Shown: positions 55,250 to 64,000 of the stretch, in pieces
Position numbering within the stretch: position 1 is the stretch's first letter
Layout: the number at the start of each line of letters is the position of its first letter
DNA from: Sycobia sp. Sy_11
Taxonomy: Eukaryota; Arthropoda; Insecta; Hymenoptera; Epichrysomallidae
Direction: 5' to 3'
Assembly: GCA_018907035.1 (NCBI GenBank)
Contig: JACCIC010000064.1
Coordinates: 744,001-808,000 of the forward strand
Length of the DNA: 64,000 nt
Notes under the pieces: model-generated
Database searches by the model: none
Seen by the model: the letters and a program-made list of their open reading frames with translations, nothing else
What the model was told of the DNA's origin: nothing
Translations under genes and position numbers: made by a program

Positions 55250-56036
55250 TACATCGTAACCAGACCTCCTAAAGGTCGAAGTGCATATTTAATATCACTA
55301 ACTCTCGTCAGGACCATAATCCATGACTCTTTTTTGTAGTTCGGCCATACCGTCCCCCATTTCAGGGCACTTCCATTGAGATCATCAGCCATGATCAAGA
55401 CTTATGGATTGATTTGTAGCGAAGTAATAATTTACATACTTGATGATGTACGTAACCCAAGCATAGTCATTTCCGGATCCATGAGCGATAACTCTAAGAT
55501 ATGGGCCTGGAAATCAAATAACTGCCATCGCAACACATGAGCTGCATATGATCTCTCAGCTGTTATCTATCCTGACAGTGTTGGCTGATGATCACAATGC
55601 CAGCCACATTCTTGGAGCAGAGCTAAGACTGTGGTCAGTTCTCCTATTGTGAATAACATTCGCTTCCAGAACTAAGAATATTTTGCTTTCCTCAATAAAG
55701 CCTTGCCAACAGGTACCGCAACCATCCACATATCGGCGCCTCTCCGTATTTTCTTCGTCTGCGCAGAGAAAATTTAATCTCCAGCATGCCTCGGTAACTT
55801 GTTTGCTTGTTCTTAATGGCCTTACTGACTTCTTTCTCCGTCATGCAACAATCCAGATTTCTGATGTCCAGATTGTCTGTAGGGGTCAGCATATTGGCAT
55901 AGCCGTTTTGGTCTGTAATATTCCCAATCACTTCAGAAATTGCCCTCCGTTTTTCCGATTGAGTGTTTTTAAATTCTATTAGCACAACCGTGGGATCCTT
56001 TTTCCTGCTTTGTTTACACTGAAATACACATAACAC
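55250..56036 (-). pseudogene. R1-like non-LTR retrotransposon relic (gag end and endonuclease)
   Basis: The frame 56036-55692 contains LDIRNLDCCMTEKEVSKAIK and a later CGWLRYLLARL, resembling the conserved part of R1-clade gag proteins before their zinc knuckles. Downstream on the minus strand (about 55560-55330) broken frames give LRVIAHGSGNDYAWVTYIIK and ADDLNGSALKWGTVWPNYKK, similar to the apurinic endonuclease with its GDFN..WG motif. Family assignment is from motif memory. It is 3' truncated by the PLE tail. Confidence 0.5.
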
Positions 56037-56815
56037 GGCTTGACATAATTTTTAAATGTTTAACAGATGGTTTATTATCAATAAATTTTTCGTATGGTGA
56101 TCTTCCGTTCAAAGTATTGGTCCCATTTCGACACAAACAGCGATTGCAGTTGGCTCAACCGACAGATTAATAGTAATTGTTTCGCGTGCTGCATACAGTT
56201 CTACGGTAGCTCGGTCTTGCTTCTATATATCCATTGTGCACTGGTCCTGGTATAGTATATGGTATAGTATATTCATGCTTGATATGTTTACTAATTAAAA
56301 TTTTTTTGACTTGTTCATTACAAATGTTTAGACTACTATTGGTTATTCATCTTTCAATTTTAATTTGTTCTTCTATATATTTATACAAATTAGTTACTAG
56401 CTCCAACTTTCAGAAATGTCTTGCTATATTGTTCACGCAACATTTGTTGCTACTATGTTATATACTTTTAGCATAAAGTATACTACCGTCTCCCACATCC
56501 ACCTTGCATCTAACATTTTAAATATATTACAAAATTTTAAAACTTTCTTTTTTCATGCGTACATACAAGGTTTGGCTATTACAAAACGACATTGGCGTTG
56601 CTGCAGCAGCATTACGAATGTATCAAAGGTTAACAATTGGCAGCTGTTTAACCTGAAGGCTACTATTTGAAATGCAGTACCTACGGTCTTCGATAAATCA
56701 GTCTAGCCTTGGCCTTCATTTATGTAGGGGTTTGTTTTTTTTTCATTTGACCGAGAAAATAATCGATGTAATAATAGAGTAACGCATTGTTGTGAAATTT
56801 CACAAGCAACTAAGA
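56037..56815. other. No recognised gene
   Basis: AT-rich; frames at 56234-56670 are hydrophobic by composition and not supported. Confidence 0.5.
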
Positions 56816-56819
56816 AAAT

Positions 56820-57780
56820 TGCTATTGAAACTTATAATTTATTGAACCGGGTGTGCAGCATCGAATGATTATCGCGTTCTCGTGTATTTGAGTGATTTAA
56901 ACGTTTTTAGAATGGCCAAGAAGATGTTGAAGACGATTCACGCTCCGGTCTCCTTTCCACGTTACAAACGGATGAAAAAAAGAAAACTTAGGTATCCTTT
57001 TTCGACCTGACCATCGTTTTATTATTGGTGTGATTGCTGAAACTATAAAAATACGCAAAAAATATGTGCAGTGTGTGCAAGACTGGTGCATAAAATCCTT
57101 ACATTTGAACAACAAGCTCGCACATATAATTGTATTTACACTTTGAATACGACTGAAAATGACTGAAAGTTATTACAATGATAATAACAGGTGACGAATC
57201 TTGGTGAAGCGATACTTCATACACAGGAAGAGTCCAAATTCGCGAAGAATTAAGAGATCGAAAATGAGAAAATGAAAGTTCAAAGCAATAATGATTGTTT
57301 TCTTCGATATTTATGGAATTGTATTAGCTTCACTGAGTTTCTCAAGGTCAAACTATTAAGCAACATTATCTTCATATCCTTACTGAACTCTTTTAAAGAA
57401 TAAAAAACAATGGAAAACTGTGATAAGAGTAGTTATGGCTTGTTCATCAAAACAATGCGCTGGCTCACTCCGCACTGCTTATCAAGAGAATTCTATTCAA
57501 GTAAAATATTCCAATGTTAGATCACCCATACCATTCACTGGGTCTTGCACCGAGTGACTTCTATTTCTTTCCTAAAGTAAAACATACATTAAAATGAACA
57601 AGGCTTGAGTCAGTTGAAGCTAGGAAAGAAAACATGCTATTCGTCCTGAAGAAAACTGACAAAAAAAAACTTCGAGCACACTTCACAAGTATGGATGATT
57701 TATATAGAAGATAATATTAAACAAATATATATAATATCAACATAAAATATTTTATACGACCAGTCTTTTTATATAATAGC
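56820..57780 (+). pseudogene. Mariner-type transposase relic
   Basis: Plus-strand fragments show MITGDESW (first Asp), VLASLSFSRSN-like decay, WLVHQNNALAHSALLIKRIL (a decayed HQDNAPAHSAL block) and LGLAPSDFYFFPKVKHTLK with the third Asp. KENMLFVLKKTDKKKLRAHF follows as the usual C-terminal stretch. Stops are frequent. It represents yet another mariner lineage. Confidence 0.82.
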
Positions 57781-57826
57781 CCCACATCGTATGTTCACTT
57801 GAGGCTGATTAAAAACCATATATCAC

Positions 57827-58320
57827 TTATAATAGAAGCAGAGCTGATTTCTGCACTAAACTGCTCTGCTCTGCCGTCAATGGGTGAAACTTTTTTATTT
57901 GGCATTTATTTGGTACTCTGATATGATCTGGAAGTCGTTCACGAGAAAATGGCTTTTGAAATAAAAATACTATAGGTTGTAAATCGTTTTTGAGTAATAA
58001 AATAGCAAGCTCTTTCAGTAGATATTCATTGTCACCCTGCTTGAAGCCTTGCATATCAACGACATACTCCATATTGACTGAGAGCTTTTGGTAAAAACTT
58101 TTACATATATATTATCACATTCCCATTACCAGTTTACAGCTTCTTGACGTTGCCACTAATAGGATGGTATTGCACGATACGATCATGCAAAAGTAAGTAG
58201 TAAGCTGACATATTTTGTGGAAATTTATTTTTTGATTCACGTTCTAGGAGTACATCAACGGGTGCGCTTTTCAGCAACTCGTTTTGCTTCAAAAAATCAA
58301 TAACTATTAGTGTCTCGGAA
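57827..58320 (-). pseudogene. Unidentified coding-like fragments with a DMQGF motif
   Basis: Two open stretches lie on the minus strand. One (58072-57827) begins MEYVVDMQGFKQGDNEYLLK and contains ELAILLL. The other (about 58315-58132) reads LIVIDFLKQNELLKSAPVDV, then YLLLHDRIVQYHPISGNV. VVDxQGF followed by KELA recurs in uncharacterised arthropod proteins, often repeat-associated, as I recall. The two stretches could be exons of one gene or parts of a repeat. No function is proposed. Confidence 0.35.
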
Positions 58321-58686
58321 ATCTGTTTTCCATTCCCGCTGGTATTGGGAGCGAATATCTCATTACTTCTGTACTATATTTTCTCGGTATAAAATAAGAG
58401 GAGAGGATACATTTCGGGGAAGTTCGTAAGACGTCCTTTTCTCCTGACCTATTTACAGTTTCTTGTAATGTTGGTCGAGAAGTAAGGGCCTGCCCTAGGG
58501 AATCCCCCTCACCCATGTTCTTTTCAGAATGAAGTTTCTGCCCCCCCTTTCCTACCATTACATCCTTTTCCCTTCATATCCTTACTCTTCTTATTGACTT
58601 CTTCTCTTTCTTCTTACTCTCTATTCTTACCTTCATTCTCTCTTAACTCTCTACCTTTTCTCTCTTACTCTCTACTCTTTCCTCAA

Positions 58687-58842
58687 TTCTTTTTACCTCC
58701 GCTACTCTTACCTCCCTTCTCTTTACATCAGCTACTCTTACCTCCTATCTCTTTACCTCCGTCACTCTTACCTCCTTTCTCTTTACATCAGCTACCCTTA
58801 CCTCTATCTCTTTATCTCCGCTACTCTTACCTTCTTTCTCTT
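58687..58842. repeat. 30-bp pyrimidine-rich minisatellite
   Basis: Unit of about CTCTTTACCTCCGCTACTCT and TACCTCCTTT repeats with period 30 about five times; alternate units replace CTCCG with ATCAG. On the minus strand it is polypurine. Confidence 0.88.
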
Positions 58843-58845
58843 GGC

Positions 58846-59118
58846 CTAATCGATCGGCACTGCAAGAGAGTGGACAGGATTCAGATTCTCTGGCAGGACA
58901 CGCAAAAGTTCTTCAGCCGAATCCAGACTGAAGTCACTCAGGTCGCAGTCCGAGATGCCGATATCTATCAAAGATATCGGCATAGTCGACATCGCAGTCT
59001 GGGTCGACCCTGCCCACTCCCCATGTACAGAGACACACAGCAAGTCCTGACCAGCTTGTAAATTGGGATCTGGTAGCTCCACAATCTCGATGACTATGTC
59101 TTGCTGAGGTTGATGCAT
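58846..59118 (-). CDS. Small acidic ORF downstream of the Gypsy pol
   Basis: A 90-codon frame starting MHQPQQDIVIEIVELPDPNL, rich in Asp, Glu, Leu and Ser (SDCDLSDFSLDSAEELLRVL). No domain is recognised. It lies after the integrase end of the minus-strand Gypsy element and before a polypurine stretch, the place of a third ORF. A perfect 12-bp inverted repeat is inside it (58955-58983). It may also be chance. Confidence 0.35.
   Translation of the reverse strand: MHQPQQDIVIEIVELPDPNLQAGQDLLCVSVHGEWAGSTQTAMSTMPISLIDIGISDCDLSDFSLDSAEELLRVLPENLNPVHSLAVPID
58955..58983. repeat. Perfect 12-bp inverted repeat with 5-base loop
   Basis: ATGCCGATATCT and AGATATCGGCAT are separated by ATCAA, able to form a strong hairpin in RNA or DNA. 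Confidence 0.9.
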
Positions 59119-59264
59119 TGTTCTAAAACGAAGAAACAGGAAAAAATATTACAAAGATCTTATTAATACTCAACACGCTATATGTAATTTATACTCTTAA
59201 TCTATTCCATCTCTCAATCTCTTGTATTGCGTTAAAAATAAAAGAAAAAGAAAATTATTACGGA

Positions 59265-60345
59265 TTCCCCGAATTCTCATTTGGGGCTGCTCGAACTATT
59301 CTTTTTTCTATAAATTTTTTTAATTCGGAAGAGTGTACTATATTATTCTTTCTCGAATTTCTTATGTCCAATTTGTAGACATATAGTGCTATAATTTCTG
59401 TAAAAATGAACGGTCAGTCGTATTTTGGTTCCAGTTTTGCATTTATCGATTTATTTGCATTAGACGGATTGTGTGTTTTTCTGAGAACCTTGTTGCCGAC
59501 GAAATACAGTATATCTTTTCTTCCCTTATTATAGCGAAGTTTTTGTATATCTAGCGCTTGATTAATATGTTTATAAACTAAATCTCTTAATCTATCTTAT
59601 TCTTTAATTCTCTCTAACCACTCTTTCTCTGTAATTTTTACGATAACGCTTCGAGGTTCACATTCTCTACATAGAGTTTTTACTAGCTCCGGGTGCCTTC
59701 CGAAATTTAAAAAGGCGGGAGACACCCGTGTGCTTGACTGAGTGGCCGTGTTCACCGCATATCTAAACTGGTGTAGATATTTATCACGCGTTTTATAGTT
59801 GTTGACGTACATTGAAATAATAGTTTTCAAGGTTTTATTCGTCCACTCAACCGGGTTTGCGCGTATATAGTAAGGTGGGATAAACGATCTTTTAATACCG
59901 TAGTTTTCCAGTACCTCGTCTAGAAATGTATTTTTTATTATCCATTATCCATTATCTGTTATAGAATACGTTGAAGCTTCCCATCTAAATAGGATGAGCC
60001 CCTCTAAAGCTGCTGCAACGGCTTCACTAGTTACAGCCCGAATGGGTTTTACTTCTATCTATTTCATAAATAAATCTTGAAAAACTACCAGATACTTATG
60101 CTGTGAACCAGAACTTGGAAAATACATTAAATCTGCAGCAACTATGAACCATGGTCTCTCTATTTGTCTACCCGTCAGCAATCCTTGCAGGTTCATTTAT
60201 GAAACTTTACATTTCTGATATACATCGCATTGTTGACAATAGGTTTTTATATCAAAATACCTTCCGGGCCAAAAGAATTCCTGTACAACTTGCTTGAATG
60301 TTTTTTCTCTACCGTGATGGCTAGAGGTTGTCTCATTATAACAAT
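59265..60345 (-). pseudogene. Gypsy integrase
   Basis: The zinc finger (TSSHHGREKTFKQVVQEFFW, then CQQCDVYQKCK) is followed by a core with YLVVFQDLFMK (first Asp), YSITDNG-stop-W (second Asp) and SFIPPYYIRANPVEW-TNKTLK, where W lies beside the Glu. The frame 59830-59597 (DKYLHQFRYAVNTATQSSTR, FLNFGRHPE) and 59590-59300 (KDILYFVGNKVLRKTHNPSN, NNIVHSSELKKFIE) form the C-terminal SH3-like region. Three or four stops interrupt it. Confidence 0.88.
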
Positions 60346-60599
60346 CCCAAACGACTTTGTCTTGATAGTTCAGTGGAACTAATAGCCTCCAAGCTTCGTT
60401 TCTACTGCATAATGGATGAATGATATAAGTAAATTATTTCACGTATATTTATAAAGCATACCATCGGCAATCATCCAATCCTCATATTTGTTCGGGTGAA
60501 CACACACCTCATTCATTTTACGAACGTACCATTTGTCTTCAATTTCCGCAAAAACATTAATTTTTCTCTCCTCAAACAACATGAAGAGTGCCTTTTTTC

Positions 60600-61000
60600 T
60601 AATGTATTTCACAGTTGTATTGCTGCAGTTCGAGCATCCAACGTGCTAAACGGCCATAAGGTTCCTTAACTGTTTGGAGAAATTTCAACGCGGCATGATT
60701 CGTCTTAGTGATAAAGTAGTACCATACCTTCTATATATGGGCGGAATTTGCGTACTGCGAATATTATTGCTAACAGTTCCCGTTCAGTCACTGTATAGTT
60801 TCTCTTTACTGGGGAAAGGACTTTACTTACGTAAATAATTGAATGTTGTCCATCTTCCTATTCCTGAGTAAGTACCGCTACAATGGCTGAATCAGCCACA
60901 TCGGTTTGAACTTTAAACTTTTTAGAAAAATCAGGCCTTGCCAAAATAGGAGCTTCGGAAAGTGTTTTCTTTAATCCTTGGAAAGCTTCTTCTTGTTATT
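60600..61000 (-). pseudogene. Gypsy RNase H
   Basis: The minus strand reads EAPILARPDFSKKFKVQTDV with the first acidic residue, a stop, then SKVLSPVKRNYTVTERELLA with the conserved Glu and FAVRKFRPYIEGM. The last part is shifted. It joins the reverse transcriptase upstream without a spacer. Confidence 0.85.
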
Positions 61001-61084
61001 TTCCCCACTGCCAGGGAGAATGTTTTCTTAATAATTTCACTAAGGAAATGTTAATCTCTTTTACATTTCAGGGGTTAGGCATTG

Positions 61085-61771
61085 TTAGTACTGGCTAACC
61101 TTCTGCTCACCTGGTCTTAGGTCGTGGCTATCGGGTACATATCCTAGACATGTCACACTCTCACATCTGAACTCATACTTTTCTGTATTTATTTTAAGTC
61201 CGGCTTCTTTTATTCTAATTAAAACTTTCTCCGACCACTTCAGATGATCTTCAAAGGTTTCGGTAACTATGATTATATCATCGAAATAAGCGAAAACATA
61301 AGGTTCAAATTTTGGTCCGAAAAGAATTTCCACCAATCGACTAAACGTTTTTGGAGAATTAAGTAATCCAAAGGGCATTATTTTAAATTGGTAGACGCCA
61401 GAACCGGCAACAGTGAATTCTGTATATTCGCGGCTTTCTTTATCAACCATTACTTGCATAAATGCCATTTTTAAATCGATTTTATTGATTTCCCCAGCCA
61501 GACGGAATTTATCAAGAACTGAATTTATACTTCTCATGGGATATGCATCCCGCTATGTGTATTTATTCAAACCATGATAATCCACACCAAAATGATAATC
61601 ACCATTGCCTTTTTTTGCTATTACAGGGCGGCTATACCCTTCACTAATCGATGGCTCAATAATGTACTCTGCATGTACACTACAATAACATTCTCTTAAC
61701 TTCTTCTTGAGCAACTTTTTTGAATTTCGGTGATAATCGCCTCGGTGGCTGTCGAATCGGCCTAGCACCAA
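61085..61771 (-). pseudogene. Gypsy reverse transcriptase
   Basis: Two frames. 61771-61553 holds EPSISEGYSRPVIAKKGNGD and VDYHGLNK, the fingers. 61537-61085 holds INKIDLKMAFMQVMVDKESR, MPFGLLNSPKTF and YVFAYFDDIIIVTETFEDHL with both catalytic Asp residues, then KEAGLKINTEKYEF and CLGYV. A stop at about 61552 separates them. This is the best-preserved Gypsy polymerase palm in the window. Confidence 0.93.
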
Positions 61772-61883
61772 GCAAAATGATTATCGTATGTTTTATCAAG
61801 GTGGTTGCTCCTCCCTTGTTTTGAGAATCTCCGAGCAGTTTCCGTACTAAATCTTGTAGTCGTTGTTTCTCAGTGGAATCGAG

Positions 61884-62201
61884 CTAGTATATTCTCGCGC
61901 ATTTAGCAAAAACATTCACTGCATTCTTATTTCCCACATTGAAATCATGCCACTGGCCATTTCTTATCACTCTTTCTCCTACTCTCCAGTTAGTCATTCT
62001 GTCTTTTATTTTTCTATCCCATTTCCTCATAAAATCTATCCCCAAAATAAATTGGTGTCTAATTTTGTTAACAATCTTGAACGTCAGCTCATCTACTCTG
62101 CCATCTATATCGACCTTAGCATTCAATTTACACACGGGGATTTTTCTGTTGCCACTGCGACTGTTCGTATTGACTCTTTTTCGTGCGCAAAAAAGGTCCA
62201 C
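61884..62201 (-). pseudogene. Gypsy protease region
   Basis: The frame has KIPVCKLNAKVDIDGRVDEL, then FKIVNKIRHQFILGIDFMRK. ILGIDFM is the C-terminal Ile-Leu-Gly strand of Gypsy proteases, followed by a linker toward the polymerase. The DTG/DSG motif is not in this frame and is lost or lies in a shifted part upstream. Confidence 0.7.
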
Positions 62202-62369
62202 GATTAGGGCATCTATTATTAATCATAGCCACTTCTTCATTATTTATAAAATCTTTTGCTCTCTTCTCTTTTTTCTTGGCGTCTAAAGCTCGATTTACTT
62301 CGTACCTTCCTTGACTTCCAGTACTCTCTCTCTCTCCTCTTCTACTCTTTAGATTTCATTGGCGTTCAT

Positions 62370-64000
62370 TTATTTTAATCTCTTTTTTATACTATATTCC
62401 ATATTCCATTGGTCAAATGATTTTATTCGTCGACCATTTATCTGTGGCCTGTATCCAGGTAGAAAATTCTTGTAAATCATAGCAAGTTGTGACTGAAAGT
62501 CAGGCTGTCGTGTTAACCTACTCATAGCGTATCTGAAGGAATCTATAAAATCTTGAATCAACTCATTTTTACACTATACAGCGTGACTCCTCTAAATATC
62601 ATCGTCATCAAGAAAGCCAATGAAATGTTAGTTAAAGGCTTTTTGGAATCTTGCCCATGATCTAAAATCTGCTTTATTATTCTTGAACCAATCGTAAGCT
62701 TTCGCTTTGAACAATCTGTTCAGAGCCTTTAACCAGTATTCATCAGGAGCTTCACATGTTTCATAAGCATCATCCAGTTGCTGGAAAAAGCTTTGTGCTT
62801 GTTTATTACTTCCTTCAAATGAGAGCTTGAAATCTATTATCGTTTTTCTAGTACGAATAATTATCACGACTCTCCACATGTTTTCATGTGGCTCGCGGTG
62901 GCGACTGCTAGGCATGTCCCTTCGACTTAGGTCTACCTGATTTCGACGGTCCTCTTTATTACCGCGTGTATCTCTTTCTAAATTATTACTCGTTCTTCTT
63001 CTTTCTTGAGCTATATGATTTATCCTATGATAATGATGAGGTTCTTCTCTCTGTACTCGTTCATCCTCTTTAATATCTCTGATATTATCCAATTCATTAA
63101 AATTTAGTTTATTATTAATATTAATTTTCTCATTAGCTTCAGAATGATTATAATTGCTTGAATTTCCTTTGTTTGTACTTTTTTTATACAATAATCCTTT
63201 ACATTTCGCTAATTTTCTCTCCAAAAATCTTTCTCTCTCTTTCCCTCTCTCTCTACGTTTCTTCTGCGTTTAACACCGGCTCTGGTGTATTGCTACTAAA
63301 GGTTAAATTCCGAGAATTATCAAAGCGTTTTGCGCTACAGCTCTTAGGAACAGTACGATGTGCTGTACTATACACGCTTGAATCAGCTGTCTGAACCGAT
63401 TCTATATACTTCTTTTACTGTATATTTATGGCGTTACAAAATTAGTATTTAAGTTATCAATTTCATTTTCATATTTGCTTCTGAAGATTTGATGAGATCA
63501 TAATCAACTTGTACTTTACGCTTTGGAGAGCATGAAACTTCCTTTATATTATACAAATTCGCTGTATTAGTTGTTGTCGGGTTGTTATTCGACTTCTGAT
63601 ACTATGCTACGAGGTTCGGATTTTTAAACACATAATCAGAAGCATGGTGTAGCCTCTGTATTTCGCGATTGACACCACTTGTATCTTGATGCATTAGTAA
63701 TTCATGATATACAAAAAATTGTCCTTTACGTTTTGTTTAGGATCTTTCTTGGAGCTCCTTGGCGTATCTACCACCAGAATTAGATGTAGAAATTGATTCA
63801 ATATGTCCAAGGGCGCTTGATGTATTTGTGCCTTAACCATTTTCTGGTTTCTATTTTGAGTGTCTTCAAAAGTCACCCTTTGCTCTTTATTCTCTTCTAC
63901 CAATCTGTTAGAATTTTCCATATAAACATTTTTTTTCTCTTCTTCAAAATCCGAGTCTTCGGTCATATTGATTTCATCAATCACTCTATCCCATTCTACC
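62370..64000 (-). pseudogene. Gypsy gag
   Basis: Open frames at 63984-63694 (acidic N-terminus, open to the window edge), 63224-62628 and 62561-62370. The middle frame contains FEGSNKQAQSFFQQLDDAY and AKAYDWFKNNKADFRSWARF, the capsid signature of retrotransposon Gag, after a charged Arg/Asn-rich region. The last frame has FRYAMSRLTRQPDFQSQLAM, the end of the capsid. Nucleocapsid knuckles are not clear. Gag forms the particle that packages element RNA. Confidence 0.82.

Larger units (their letters stand above)
59260..64000 (-). mobile_element. Gypsy retrotransposon, nearly full coding length, continues past the window
   Basis: Minus-strand order from 64000 down: gag, protease, reverse transcriptase, RNase H, zinc finger, integrase core and integrase C-terminus. 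All domains are recognisable and most are disrupted by only a few stops or shifts, so it is younger than the other Gypsy copies here. Gag continues beyond 64000. A downstream LTR was not found. Confidence 0.9.

Noticed and set aside
55692..56036. Host coding gene on the minus strand
   Set aside because: Similarity to R1-type gag wording and the decayed endonuclease beside it fit a retrotransposon relic better.

Overview
The window looks like AT-rich, repeat-dominated nuclear DNA of an arthropod, probably an insect and possibly a hymenopteran. The grounds are a spliced PUS10-like gene, mauritiana-type mariners, Penelope-like, Gypsy, BEL/Pao and R1-like retroelements, and many (TA)n tracts. The taxon is inference: nothing here names the species. 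There is no bacterial-type gene organisation.

Layout. 1-4.6 kb: degraded Gypsy element (+) with a third ORF in the env position. 5.2-9.0 kb: (TA)n tracts and an inverted-repeat element. 9.1-10.7 kb: an old pair of Penelope-like (PLE) fragments joined head to head. 11.5-14.4 kb: Gypsy remnant (-) containing a mariner fragment. 14.7-19.8 kb: PLE cluster, one copy split by a mariner with a clean TA duplication. 20-25 kb: a hairpin repeat, a Mutator-like transposase relic and a foldback element. 26.9-30.8 kb: Gypsy fragments around a mariner with recognisable ends. 31.0-33.3 kb: LTR-like repeats and a large inverted duplication of a Gypsy 3' end. 34.7-37.1 kb: the best PLE, with reverse transcriptase and a GIY-YIG start. 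38-39 kb: less AT-rich DNA with a possible small exon. 39.5-42.6 kb: BEL/Pao reverse transcriptase invaded by PLE DNA. 44.1-45.2 kb: three exons of a PUS10-like host gene. 46.0-47.3 kb: a mariner with an uninterrupted transposase. 48.5-57.8 kb: mariner, PLE and R1 relics. 58.7-64 kb: minisatellite and a fairly complete Gypsy element (-) that runs off the window.

The most interesting signal is in the PLE tails. Seven copies in three sequence variants carry a hammerhead-ribozyme core: CUGANGA, a hairpin, then GAAACGUH. Stem I and stem II both show paired changes between variants, so base pairing rather than primary sequence has been kept. In the younger family the ribozyme is followed by an intron-like segment with a TACTAAC branch site. 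Nearly all coding DNA here is mobile-element derived and broken. The exceptions are the mariner at 46.1-47.2 kb, which looks intact, and the host exons at 44.1-45.2 kb.
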